Below, piece after piece: positions 45,231-53,079 of a stretch of DNA of 58,340 nucleotides (the first letter of the stretch is position 1; every line of letters begins with the position of its first letter). Position numbers and translations under genes: made by a program. The DNA is from Planctomycetota bacterium (GTDB taxonomy: Bacteria > Planctomycetota > Phycisphaerae > Sedimentisphaerales > Anaerobacaceae): the NCBI GenBank assembly GCA_023135865.1, contig JAGLSG010000022.1:1-58340 (forward strand), written 5' to 3'. Under the pieces are notes generated by a model that was not told the origin of the DNA, ran no database searches, and saw nothing but the letters and a program-made list of their open reading frames with translations.

Positions 45231-45970
45231 AAAAAACTCCTTTTTTTCGTATTTCGTTATTCGTCGCCCGTAACTCGTTGCCCGATTCTTGTCATTGCGA
45301 GGAGTGAAACGACGAAGCAATCTCACCCTTTCGTGCTTTCAACCTTTTCCCGCTTTATTTTTCACACCTTTCACATTTTTATTTTGTTTAATCGCAGATT
45401 TCGCTGAACATGGTGAGCATGTCGAACCAGATTACACAGATTTTTTTTGCCTGCCAGTCGTAGCTTTAGCGAAGACTGGTCATTGCGAGGCCGCCTTTAG
45501 GCCGCGGCAATCTCAATTTTAAGCTTTGAGATTACTTCGTTGCCTTGCTCCTCGTAATGACAGAATGAGCGATTTTAATGTCATTGCGAGCAAAGCGAAG
45601 CAATCTCAACCTTCGCACCATTTACACTTTCGCATTTTTCACACCCTTCGCACGTTCACACTTTTTTTTCGCACTTTTTCGTATTTCTAATGATTCTTCG
45701 GAGTTTTTACCTGAAATTCTGTACTTTTGCGAGCCAAAAATTGGTTTTTTGCCATAATTTATTTCGTAACCCCCAGAAACCCCGTTTTATGCTGCCAATT
45801 TCGTATTGCGTTTTTGCCTGTCGCGTCGTCTTGTCTCGCCGAAGTTTTAACGAAGGCGGAAGCCCCTAAGGAGCGAAGACGGGTCATTGCGAGCAAAGCG
45901 AAGCAATCTCGACCTTTCAAGCTTTCCCTACTCTGACAGGGTTCTTTTTTTGTCATTGCGAGCCGTTTTC
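45231..45970. repeat. Repeat-dense region between parB and parS
   Basis: No supported gene. CATTGCGAG/GCAATCTC elements lie at 45293-45324, 45480-45514, 45526-45562 (inverted), 45580-45609, 45883-45911, and a half copy at 45953-45970 that stops at parS. A GAACATGGTGAGCATGTCGAACC insert within a GATTTCGC/GATTACAC background lies at about 45403-45450, the same type as 8272-8320 and 48540-48590. The 'TCGTCGCCCGTAACTCG' word near 45260 matches the one just after ppdK (1745-1765). Confidence 0.65.
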
Positions 45971-45992
45971 AATTGTTCCACGTGGAACAATT
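45971..45992. promoter_or_regulatory. parS centromere site
   Basis: The 16-bp core TGTTCCACGTGGAACA (45974-45989) is a perfect palindrome matching the bacterial parS consensus. It extends by three further symmetric bases on each side, so the whole 22 bp is palindromic. ParB is encoded 741 bases away. Chromosomal parS sites usually mark the replication-origin region. Confidence 0.9.
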
Positions 45993-46008
45993 TTATAGTC
46001 AAACACGG

Positions 46009-46350
46009 TTAAGTTGAATTAGTTAGCTTTTTTGGTCGTTTTTGCCTTGTTTTTCCACTTTTAATAATCGTTTTCAAGGTAGCAACGTGATTTTCAAATG
46101 CGTTGCGGCCTTTGTGGGTGGCTTTGATAAAGGTACATGGCTTGCGAGAGACAAAGGTTTTTTTAATTTTGATGTAGCCGGCGTTTTCGAGTTTGGCGAG
46201 ATGCGAGCCAAGATTGCCATCTGTTAGCTTTAAAATGTTGCACAGATACACAAAATCGATTTGTTTGGTGGTAGTCAGAGCGGTTAGTGCAGCCATTATT
46301 TGCAGGCGGGTTGATTGGTGGATGATTTTGTTTATTTTTTGTATTTTCAT
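46009..46350 (-). CDS. Winged-helix transcriptional regulator (HTH_34/ArsR-like)
   Basis: This 113-aa protein has a winged helix of the MarR/ArsR-like 'HTH_34' kind. 'HQSTRLQIMAALTALTTTKQ' is followed by 'DFVYLCNILKLTDGNLGSHLAKLENAGYI' (recognition helix in TDGNLGSHL), 'KIKKTFVSRKPCTFIKATHKG' (wing) and a C-terminal dimer helix. The tail is basic. No metal-binding Cys pair is evident. Two 15-bp dyads overlap and follow its -10 box (46425-46456), so it is probably autorepressed. There is no adjacent efflux or membrane gene on the same strand. Confidence 0.85.
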   Translation of the reverse strand: MKIQKINKIIHQSTRLQIMAALTALTTTKQIDFVYLCNILKLTDGNLGSHLAKLENAGYIKIKKTFVSRKPCTFIKATHKGRNAFENHVATLKTIIKSGKTRQKRPKKLTNST

Positions 46351-46424
46351 TTTATGCTTTTGCCAATGCCAGGCCGTGTTTTCAAAAGCGTTTGTTTATC
46401 AGGACTATTTGCTGGTTAATATAG

Positions 46425-46476
46425 CTCTGCGTTAAAGAGTACTCTGTAATATAGAGCAGAATGGTTTTTATTGCAA
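46425..46476 (-). promoter_or_regulatory. Promoter of the winged-helix gene with two CTCT-N7-AGAG operators
   Basis: On the minus strand, TTGCAA (46476-46471) and TATATT (46453-46448) are 17 bp apart. CTCTGTAATATAGAG (46442-46456) covers the -10 box, and CTCTGCGTTAAAGAG (46425-46439) lies just after the predicted start point. The two dyads are 17 bp centre to centre. This geometry fits steric autorepression by a dimeric winged-helix protein. The plus-strand region up to 46668 holds only CACAGAGG and GATTTCACAGATTAACACGG repeat words. Confidence 0.6.
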
Positions 46477-46668
46477 GAAAAAAGTAAGGGGAAAGTAAGA
46501 AATTTTTTACAGGTGCAATCGGTTAGCCACAGAGGTCGCAGAGAACACAGAGGTTTCTATGATATAAATTTAACCACGGATTTCACAGATTAACACGGAT
46601 TTTTTAAGAGGGATTTTTTTGTTGTTACTTTCTTGCAAATTATTGAGCGGGGGTTACACTAATTGCCT

Positions 46669-47034
46669 ATGGCGAAGAAAAAGGCAGCAAATCCCAAAAA
46701 AGCAGGGACAGCAGGCAAGCCGTCAGCGTTACTTGATACACGAGTAATTTATTGCGGCGACAATCTCGAACAATTAAAAAAGCTTCCTGAAAACAGTGTT
46801 GACCTTATCTATATTGACCCGCCTTTTAATTCCAATCGAAATTACGAAGTTTTTTGGGGCGAGACAAAGGAAAAACGTGCATTCAAAGACCGCCACGCAT
46901 CCACGCAGGCCTATATCGAATTTATGCGACCACGCTGCGTTGATTCTGACAGCAGCGAAAACGAATTGGTTTTTAATCGAACAGCGACTCTGCGAGATAA
47001 ATGGAAGAAAATCAATCAAAAGCAAAGTAAATAA
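46669..47034 (+). pseudogene. Truncated DNA methyltransferase (N-terminal fragment)
   Basis: The 121-aa product starts with a Lys/Ala-rich leader, then 'VIYCGDNLEQLKKLPENSVDLIYIDPPFNSNRNYEVFWG', the motif IV region of adenine-type site-specific methyltransferases (D50-P-P-F). 'HASTQAYIEFMRPRC' is the following conserved block. A full protein would continue for several hundred residues including the AdoMet FxGxG motif. Here the sequence departs from the family after RPRC and stops 31 codons later in a strong hairpin. It is thus a 5' fragment, probably non-functional. Whether the fusion tail (VDSDSSENELVFNRTATL) derives from another part of the gene is not clear. Confidence 0.75.
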
Positions 47035-47060
47035 CTACGGGTTTACACCCGTAGTTATTT
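47029..47060 (+). terminator. Perfect 14-bp hairpin at the end of the truncated methyltransferase
   Basis: AAATAACTACGGGT / ACCCGTAGTTATTT with a TTAC loop. The stop codon (47032-47034) is inside the left arm. It is symmetric, so it could terminate on either strand, although no long T-run follows. Confidence 0.65.
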
Positions 47061-47189
47061 ACTAAAAGAGATTGGACGAGTCCGTCATAGGCGGATAAGC
47101 ATTGAAGAACCAACCGTGCTGCGGCAGGTGCCTTCGCCCCGATGAGCGGGAACTTGTTATATAGATTGTATAATTATTGTTGGGGCATT

Positions 47190-47873
47190 ATGGAAGAATC
47201 AGAATTAAATGAGATGTTCGGTGGCTTTGATGCTATCTTAGAGCATCTTAACTTTTTATGCCTCAGGTTTTTAGATGAGATAGGAGAGGCTCAATTCTAT
47301 TTTGATACGCTTGTCGACTTTATAGAATCACAAGAACGAAAAGAAATACAACATCTCAAAGAAGTTGCGAAAAAAGTACCTGATAATCGCAAGGGAGACT
47401 TCTGGGAAGATAGTTATCCATATTACTGGAAGAACATCTTTGAGGAAAATCTTAAAGAATCTTTTATTGTATCTTTATTCTCCATGCTTGAGGTTTATTT
47501 GGATCGTACTTGTTGGGTTTTGCATGATAGTAAATTAAAAACACCAAAAAAATGCGATGGAGAAGATAGTATTCATAGATTTCAAAACTGCCTCAATCAA
47601 CATGTGCCTGCAATTTCATCTTTAGATTGGGAACAAATATATAAACTTTGGCGAATTCGCTGTGTGATTGCGCATAATCAAGGACAATGTTTAAAAGAAG
47701 AGGACAAGAAACTTCTCAAACAATTCGCGGATAAGACAGAGGGCATATCTATCCGTAATGGATGGATTGAAATTGATCCATTATTTTGCAAAAGTACGTT
47801 AATAATGATTAAGGAGTTTGGAATAAAGTTAAGCCAGATCATAAGCGATGACCTAACAAGTCGAGAGAGTTAA
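47190..47873 (+). CDS. HEPN-like domain protein
   Basis: This 227-aa all-alpha protein has a C-terminal HEPN-type RX4H motif at R157-CVIA-H162, in 'LWRIRCVIAHNQGQCL', followed by Asn163 as in many HEPN ribonucleases. An aromatic/acidic N-terminal region ('EAQFYFDTLVDFIESQERKEIQHL') may be coiled coil. HEPN proteins with this motif are often metal-independent RNases in toxin-antitoxin, abortive infection or CRISPR contexts; others are non-catalytic. There is no adjacent MNT antitoxin. The ATG at 47190 has GGGG upstream; the longer open frame is less likely. A membrane protein gene follows after 55 bases. The region after the truncated methyltransferase looks like a defence-related remnant. Confidence 0.6.
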   Translation: MEESELNEMFGGFDAILEHLNFLCLRFLDEIGEAQFYFDTLVDFIESQERKEIQHLKEVAKKVPDNRKGDFWEDSYPYYWKNIFEENLKESFIVSLFSMLEVYLDRTCWVLHDSKLKTPKKCDGEDSIHRFQNCLNQHVPAISSLDWEQIYKLWRIRCVIAHNQGQCLKEEDKKLLKQFADKTEGISIRNGWIEIDPLFCKSTLIMIKEFGIKLSQIISDDLTSRES

Positions 47874-47928
47874 AGAGATGTAAAGAAGAAAGCACAATAA
47901 AACAATAGCCTCATAAGGGTTGAAGATT

Positions 47929-48351
47929 ATGCTCTGGAAACTATTACTTTTCCCAGTTGCGTTTGTAATTGAACGCATATTTACTTATATTGTTCTTTGC
48001 TTTTTATGGCCTTATATTGGTATGTGGCTTGATGGTTATTTGTGTTATGTTTGGAGGCCATTAATAAAAAGAAGAGAAGTGGGTGAACTGATTGCATTTC
48101 AATCACGGGTATTTCAGACATGTTTCTTTCAGTTTTTTTCCTCAGTCGGCGCTATTTTACTCTTGGCCCTATGGGGGCTGAAATTTTCATATGTTGTGTA
48201 TCTCGTTTATATTTTCTTTTGTGAACTCTACGTTATTCGGCACACTAGCGTTGCAAGTATAACTGGAAACCGCATCTTTAAATATGGAGCCTTGATAGGC
48301 CTTTTGGTTGCCTTAGGGCTACTAAGTCTTATAGCCGCCATGATTAAATAG
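47929..48351 (+). CDS. Small polytopic membrane protein, unknown family
   Basis: This 140-aa protein has about four spans: residues 2-30 (KLLLFPVAFVIERIFTYIVLCFLW with WPYIGMW after), 72-92 (FFSSVGAILLLALWGL), 93-108 and 118-138 (ALIGLLVALGLLSLIAAM). A charged loop RPLIKRREVGEL lies between spans 1 and 2. AAGGG precedes the ATG at nine bases. It follows the HEPN gene with a short gap and may be its operon partner. No family is recognised. Confidence 0.6.
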   Translation: MLWKLLLFPVAFVIERIFTYIVLCFLWPYIGMWLDGYLCYVWRPLIKRREVGELIAFQSRVFQTCFFQFFSSVGAILLLALWGLKFSYVVYLVYIFFCELYVIRHTSVASITGNRIFKYGALIGLLVALGLLSLIAAMIK

Positions 48352-48355
48352 TGGT

Positions 48356-48386
48356 CGTAGGATGGGTAAAAGTTGCCCATCCTACG
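48356..48386 (+). terminator. Hairpin after the membrane protein gene
   Basis: CGTAGGATGGG / CCCATCCTACG forms a perfect 11-bp stem with a 9-base loop, five bases after the stop codon. No T-run follows, so it may act as a 3' stabiliser rather than a classical terminator. Confidence 0.55.
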
Positions 48387-49213
48387 AAACTTCGATGTTC
48401 CTCAGGGCAGGCTTCGCTCCCTCCTTCGTTGAAACTATGGAGGGCAGGCAGGACAGGAGTGATGGAGGGGCTAATCAATCCCCCAAAAAATCCGTGCCAA
48501 TCAGCGCAATCCGTGGTTAATTTTATGCCTTTTTAATCAGTGAAATCTGGTTCGACAAGCTCACCATGTTCAGTGGAATCTGCGATTAAATAAAACAAAG
48601 TGGGAAAAGCGTGAATGGTGCGAAAGTGCGAAATCAAGATTGCCACGTCGGCCTAAAAAACGGCCTCGCAATGACAGCAAAAAACCTGCCAAATCAAAAT
48701 CACCCCAATAACTGCCCCAGCCACGGGTGCTGGGGCTAATCATAGAACTCCGCCATTAAATTGACCCTGCCATTCCTTCGACTTCGCTCAGGACAGGAGT
48801 GATGGCAGGAAAGAAACAACCCAACCATGGTGATGGTGGGGCTAACCTAACCGAACAAACAAAAACCCCCAGGATAAACCTGGGGGCTAAACATCACGCA
48901 ATACACATCACCCGCCGTCGCTAAAGCTATGGCGGGCAGGCGATATACGCAATATAAGAATGAAAGGTTGAGATTGCCACGTCGGCCTTTGGCCGCCTCG
49001 CAATGACAGCAAACAGATTTCCCTTCGGAGCTCTCCGCTTCGCTCCTCGCAATGACAAAAACAAATCAAAAATGATTTGAAAATTCACCTATTAGGTGTA
49101 TGCTATCGGTTAGTTAAAAGTAGTATTCTAAATTTGATAAAGATTGCCATCCGCCTTCACTAAAGCTTCGGCGAGACAGGCAGGTCTCGAAATTACATGC
49201 AGGAAAGAAAATT
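48387..49213. repeat. Gene-free, repeat-dense region including composite cassette copy B
   Basis: A nested hairpin block 48410-48475 ends in GGAGGGGCTAATC. A GGTTCGACAAGCTCACCATG insert in an AATCTG/AATCTGCGATTAAA background lies at 48538-48598. CATTGCGAG elements in reverse orientation lie at about 48640-48673, 48970-49007 and 49011-49050. A CCCCAGC-type REP is at 48715-48741. Composite cassette copy B (inverted) runs 48765-48910, with its 24-bp insert at 48774-48797. A 'CTTCACTAAAGCTTCGGCGAGACAGGCAGG'-like unit at about 49155-49185 ends near the aminotransferase start. No ORF is credible here. Confidence 0.7.
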
Positions 49214-50428
49214 ATGAAATTCAAAATCGAGCCGGCACAAAGAATCAAACGGCTGCCGCCATACCTGTTCGGAAGATTAAACGCTCTAAAACTCGCTAAA
49301 CGGCAGCAGGGAGCAGATATTATCGATCTCGGAATGGGAAATCCGTCAGACCCGGCTCCGCAGGTAATAATAGATAAACTCTGTCAGGCAGCTCAAGACC
49401 CACGCAACCACAGATACAGCGCATCAAAAGGTATCAAGAACCTGAGAGGCGAAATTGCAAAAAAATACGCTCGGCTCTGGAACGTACATCTCGACCCGGA
49501 AACAGAAGTGCTTGCCTGCATCGGCTCAAAAGAAGGATTCAGCCATCTGTGCCTCGCAATGCTCGGTCCCGGCGATACGGTCGTTGTGCCTGACCCGGCT
49601 TTTCCTATACATAACTATTCAGTAACGCTCGCAGGGGCAAATGTGGTTACAGTGCCGCTCGGAAATGATGAAAAATTCGTCAATAATATAGCAGCGGTCG
49701 TTGAGCATATGTATCCAAAGCCGAAACTGCTCGTTCTGAACTATCCGCACAATCCGACGGCAATGACAGTCGATGCGGGCTTTTTCGAAATGATAGTCGA
49801 TGTCGCAAAACGATTTCAAATTGCGGTTATTCAGGATTTTGCGTACGGCGAAACCTGCTTTGACGGCTACAAAGCACCGAGCTTTCTATCCGTAAAAGGT
49901 GCAAAAGATGTAGGCGTGGAATTTATCACAATGAGTAAGCCCTATAATATGGCTGGTTTCAGGATTGGTTTTGCAGTCGGCAATAAGGATATGCTCGATT
50001 ACCTCGCAACGATAAAGGGCTATTACGATTACGGCATATTCCAGGCATTGCAAATTGCGTCAATCATTGCGCTTAGGGAATGTGATGATGATATAATTAC
50101 GCAAAATAAAATATACCAGTCAAGGCGTGATGTGGTTTGTGATGGCTTGACGAAGCTCGGCTGGGAAGTTGAAAAGCCGCGAGCAACGATGTTCGTCTGG
50201 GCAAAAGTGCCGAAAGAACACTCAAAAGGCAAGGGCAGTATAGATTATGCGATTGACCTGATGGAACATGCAGAAGTTGCGATGGCTCCGGGAAGGGCGT
50301 TCGGCGAAAACGGCGAAGATTATATGAGGATAGCTCTCGTGGAAAATGAGCAGCGACTGCGGCAGGCAATCCGAAACATCGGCCGATTTGTACAGCAAAA
50401 GCCAATAAGGAAAAAAGATAAAGCGTAG
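49214..50428 (+). CDS. Class I/II aminotransferase (AlaC/LL-diaminopimelate aminotransferase-like)
   Basis: This 404-aa fold-type I PLP enzyme begins 'AQRIKRLPPYLFGRLNALKLAKRQQG' and 'DIIDLGMGNPSDPAP'. 'CIGSKEGFSHLCLAMLGPGDTVVVPDPAFPIH' and 'LVLNYPHNPTAMTVD' bind cofactor and substrate, and the PLP Lys lies in 'MSKPYNMAGFRIGF'. The C-terminal Arg region is 'EDYMRIALVENEQRLRQAIRNI'. The N-terminal block fits the AlaC/YfdZ branch (glutamate-pyruvate transamination), with LL-DAP aminotransferase as the main alternative. AGGAAAG lies upstream of the ATG. Its coding sequence is monocistronic; the PEP-CTERM promoter follows 200 bases later. Confidence 0.9.
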   Translation: MKFKIEPAQRIKRLPPYLFGRLNALKLAKRQQGADIIDLGMGNPSDPAPQVIIDKLCQAAQDPRNHRYSASKGIKNLRGEIAKKYARLWNVHLDPETEVLACIGSKEGFSHLCLAMLGPGDTVVVPDPAFPIHNYSVTLAGANVVTVPLGNDEKFVNNIAAVVEHMYPKPKLLVLNYPHNPTAMTVDAGFFEMIVDVAKRFQIAVIQDFAYGETCFDGYKAPSFLSVKGAKDVGVEFITMSKPYNMAGFRIGFAVGNKDMLDYLATIKGYYDYGIFQALQIASIIALRECDDDIITQNKIYQSRRDVVCDGLTKLGWEVEKPRATMFVWAKVPKEHSKGKGSIDYAIDLMEHAEVAMAPGRAFGENGEDYMRIALVENEQRLRQAIRNIGRFVQQKPIRKKDKA

Positions 50429-50631
50429 AACACAAAACGCAGAGTCCTGGGGGTTTTAAATTTCGAAATCGCTATTTTATTGAGACAATTCCCATCTTAA
50501 TTAAAAACGAAACATTAAAAATTTCCTATTTTAACGACCAATAATATCAACCGTCATAATCTGTATAATTCGATTTTGGAGCAAATTCGCTCTCAAAACA
50601 GCCGGCAGAACAATAAAATTAGAAAAAACTC

Positions 50632-50660
50632 TTGACTTAATAACGCAGATGTGGTTTAAT
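50632..50660 (+). promoter_or_regulatory. Promoter of the PEP-CTERM operon
   Basis: TTGACT (50632-50637) and TTTAAT (50655-50660) are 17 bp apart. Transcription from about 50667 gives a leader of roughly 310 bases before the first start codon. The region 50429-50631 upstream is AT-rich with no assigned feature. Confidence 0.6.
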
Positions 50661-50667
50661 AGCGTCA

Positions 50668-50978
50668 TCAGCTTGGGGGCTGAGAAGTAAACTCACTGTA
50701 GGATCCCTGCTTAGGGGATTTTGTGTAGGGAAGCACGTCTACAAAATCAGAAGGAAACTCGGAAGTTTTGTTATTTGCAGATTCAACATTTTAGTTTCGT
50801 TGTATTTGTATAATTAGGCAGGGCGGATGAGAAACTTCTAAATCGGGGCGGGAAAACTCGCAGTAAAAAAGAGAGAGACAGGAAATTTTTGTGGTGGCTT
50901 TGCGCGCAAAAAAGGTGTGTAAGGCATAATTTTGAGAGTCAAAAAGAAAACTGTTTTTCCCTTTAACTGGAGGAATCG
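50668..50978 (+). ncRNA. Long structured 5' leader of the PEP-CTERM operon (candidate cis-regulatory RNA)
   Basis: Three hairpins are visible near the 5' end: TGAG-aagtaaa-CTCA (about 50681-50695), ATCCC-tgctta-GGGAT (about 50703-50719), and GATTTTG-tg-TAG/CTA-CAAAATC (about 50718-50749). The last is a 10-bp stem with a two-base bulge. Further on are CGGGGCGGGAAAACTCGC (about 50846-50863) and a purine-rich AAAAAAGAGAGAGACAGG run. No ORF fills the leader. It does not match a riboswitch class that I can confirm. The structure and length suggest regulation; this is inference. Confidence 0.4.
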
Positions 50979-51638
50979 ATGGGTAATTTAGTGAGAAAAT
51001 TTGTTTTTTTACTTCTGTTTTTTGTAGCTGTATCGATTTGTATGGCTGGCTCAGCGTCTGCTGCAACTATTGAATTTACTCCTGACAATACTGGTGCTGG
51101 CGGCTGGCATTACGATGGAGCCGGCACGCTCAGTTTTGTTCAAAATATTACAGTTGATAGAGGACTGGGTGTTAGCTCTGATATTTTAGCCGGCGCTTTC
51201 GTTCACATCCCTAATATGACTGTAGGCGGAAGTGGCGGCTTGTACACCCTGACCGGAGGGACTATTTCAATCACAAGCTCATCAACGCCCGGTGCCGGAA
51301 CCACATATTTAACCGGAACCCTTGGTGTGAACAGTATGATAACTTTCGGCTCAGTCGGCATCGCTTACCCTGTCTTTCAGGCAGATATTACCGGCATAAC
51401 AATTAACAACGGTATCGGTTCAGCAGCTCTGGCAACTATCGGCAGCACACTGGATTTTGAGCTTGCGATGACCGGAGGCACAGGCGGCAGCTTTGGGAAC
51501 ATGCTTGATAGCGGATTAACCGGAGACGGCAGTTTCAGCGGTGCTATGGCGGTACCGGAGCCGGCAACACTTATTCTGCTTGGAATCGGCGGGCTGGCAG
51601 CCCTCAGACGTAATAAGGAAAAGGAAGGTAGATGTTAA
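50979..51638 (+). CDS. PEP-CTERM surface protein 1
   Basis: This 219-aa exported protein has a signal peptide (residues 1-30, FVFLLLFFVAVSICMAGSASA). The body is Gly/Thr/Ser-rich and beta-type ('GGSGGLYTLTGGTISITSSSTPGAGTTYL'). The C-terminus is the PEP-CTERM sorting signal: 'VPEPATLILLGIGGLAALRRNKEK', that is PEP motif, hydrophobic span and basic end. Exosortase would cut at this signal; no exosortase gene is in the window. GGAGG lies seven bases before the ATG. It is the first gene of a three-gene run and overlaps the next by 7 bases. Confidence 0.92.
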   Translation: MGNLVRKFVFLLLFFVAVSICMAGSASAATIEFTPDNTGAGGWHYDGAGTLSFVQNITVDRGLGVSSDILAGAFVHIPNMTVGGSGGLYTLTGGTISITSSSTPGAGTTYLTGTLGVNSMITFGSVGIAYPVFQADITGITINNGIGSAALATIGSTLDFELAMTGGTGGSFGNMLDSGLTGDGSFSGAMAVPEPATLILLGIGGLAALRRNKEKEGRC

Positions 51639-52312
51639 TTATGACAGATAAGAAGAAATTCTTTGTTTTACTTTTGCTGGCGACAATGTGTGTTTGCAAT
51701 ATAGCAAGTGCAACTGTTACCGAATTTTTGCCGGACAGCTCTTATTACGAGGGCAAATCGTACTTCAGTTCTACAGTCGATGGCGGCCTGCTGAGTGGTC
51801 GCATAGATTTCGCTGTTTATGACGATACGACCGAGTTCACCGATGCCGGTTTTACCAATCCAGGTTCGGGCTCGTATATCTACGCTTACCAGATTTTCTG
51901 CGATGAGGATACGACCGGTGTACTCTCGTATTTCGGAATACTCAATCCCGATACAAGCGGTGCCGGTATTGATGGCGATGCAGTGCTTGACTATCAGGAC
52001 GACGGCTCGGGAGGCATTTCGCCTGACTCGGCATCTATTGACTTGTCTTCCACATACGGCAAAATGGGCGTTTGGACATTTGACGGCGGCTATCTCGTAG
52101 CTAACGAAAATTCATACTTTCTTGTACTCAGCAGTAACCGGGACTGGATCGTAGGCGGTTACACATTTGACCCGACACTTGCTGACGGTTTACCGATAGC
52201 AGGCGGCGATGGCGATGACCCACCAACAGGAGTTCCTGAGCCGGCATCAATTGCACTGCTTGGAATCGGAGCTATGCTTTTTAGAAAACGTAAAAATTCT
52301 ACTACATATTAA
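51632..52312 (+). CDS. PEP-CTERM surface protein 2
   Basis: This 226-aa exported protein has a signal peptide (KKKFFVLLLLATMCVCNIASA). The mature region is acidic and rich in Asp/Gly/Tyr, with a domain reading 'YAYQIFCDEDTTGVLSYFGIL', likely a beta-sandwich. The C-terminal signal is 'VPEPASIALLGIGAMLFRKRKN'. Either ATG 51632 or ATG 51641 may be the start: AAGGAAGG precedes both, close to the first and 13 bases from the second. It overlaps protein 1 by 7 bases and is co-transcribed. Confidence 0.9.
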   Translation: MLIMTDKKKFFVLLLLATMCVCNIASATVTEFLPDSSYYEGKSYFSSTVDGGLLSGRIDFAVYDDTTEFTDAGFTNPGSGSYIYAYQIFCDEDTTGVLSYFGILNPDTSGAGIDGDAVLDYQDDGSGGISPDSASIDLSSTYGKMGVWTFDGGYLVANENSYFLVLSSNRDWIVGGYTFDPTLADGLPIAGGDGDDPPTGVPEPASIALLGIGAMLFRKRKNSTTY

Positions 52313-52335
52313 TTTAGTAAAGAATCGGGGGAACA

Positions 52336-52953
52336 ATGAATATTAAGAGTAACAATTTGAAATTGGCTGGATTCGGCAGATTGATATTGTTCGGCTTAAT
52401 TATAGCCATTGCTTTGCCGGCAGCTGCATATTGCCAGGACGGCATTGCACTTTTGATTCAGAAGACGCCAGCTCAGGGTGGAAGTGTAACGCCGGAAGTT
52501 GGCGTACATTATTTAGGATTGAATTCTGAAGTTACTTTAACAGCCAATCCAAAACCCGGCTATCAATTTGTCTATTGGATTGGTGATGTAAGTGATTCAA
52601 CGTCGAGCACAACGATGGCGTATCTTGATTCACCGAAGATTATCATAGCTGTCTTTGAGCGATCTGAATACGCCTTTTTAGAAAAAGACGATGCGATTCG
52701 AAGTTCCCCTGGCGGCGGAATGTATGGCAGTGCCGGAGACTATAGTAAGCAGGGCTACACTGGTGGCGGCGGCAGAAGAGGCGGTAATGGCGGCGGCGGT
52801 AACGGTGGATATGATACGCCCGAAAGCGATCCTTTCCCTGTTCCGACACCCGGCGATGATTTCCCGATTCCAGAACCAATACCAGAGCCGGCTACAGTGC
52901 TATTACTTACAATTGGAAGTTTGGTAGCTTTTGTGAATCGCAAAAAATCATAA
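52336..52953 (+). CDS. PEP-CTERM surface protein 3 with InlB-B-like repeat domain
   Basis: This 205-aa exported protein has a signal peptide (FGLIIAIALPAAAYC). Residues about 38-95 match a divergent InlB B-repeat/'bacterial repeat' domain: 'KTPAQGGSVTPEVGVHYLG', 'SEVTLTANPKPGYQFVYWIGD'. A low-complexity Gly/Arg linker (GGGGRRGGNGGGGNGG) and a Pro/Asp-rich stretch lead to the sorting signal 'IPEPATVLLLTIGSLVAFVNRKK'. GGGG precedes the ATG. It closes the operon; a terminator follows. Confidence 0.9.
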   Translation: MNIKSNNLKLAGFGRLILFGLIIAIALPAAAYCQDGIALLIQKTPAQGGSVTPEVGVHYLGLNSEVTLTANPKPGYQFVYWIGDVSDSTSSTTMAYLDSPKIIIAVFERSEYAFLEKDDAIRSSPGGGMYGSAGDYSKQGYTGGGGRRGGNGGGGNGGYDTPESDPFPVPTPGDDFPIPEPIPEPATVLLLTIGSLVAFVNRKKS

Positions 52954-52976
52954 CCAAACTCGTTATAATAAGCCAA

Positions 52977-53022
52977 TAAAAAGGGATGAAGCTTTCTGTT
53001 GCTCTTAAGCTTTATCCCTTTC
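52977..53022 (+). terminator. Intrinsic terminator of the PEP-CTERM operon
   Basis: AAGGGATGAAGCTT (52981-52994) pairs with AAGCTTTATCCCTT (53007-53020), with one mismatch and a 12-base loop, followed by TCCCCCTTTT. It is preceded by AATAAA on the 5' side, which extends the stem with the T-run. Confidence 0.8.
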
Positions 53023-53079
53023 CCCCTTTTAGAGCGTATCTCGCCTGCCCTGAGCGTAGTCGAACGGGTATTGCGTTGT

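Noticed and set aside
46663-47034. Functional short methyltransferase
   Set aside because: It has motif IV only, with no AdoMet-binding motif I, and the sequence leaves the family after RPRC; a fragment is the better reading.
49214-50428. Firm call of LL-diaminopimelate aminotransferase
   Set aside because: The N-terminal block fits the AlaC/YfdZ branch at least as well, so only the broader class is given.
50675-50740. TPP riboswitch in the PEP-CTERM leader
   Set aside because: CTGAGA and GTAGGGAAGC occur in the right order, but the conserved P4/P5 block (UAAUACCAGCG-like) and the GAACCUGAUC segment are missing and the downstream genes are unrelated to thiamine. Treated as coincidence.
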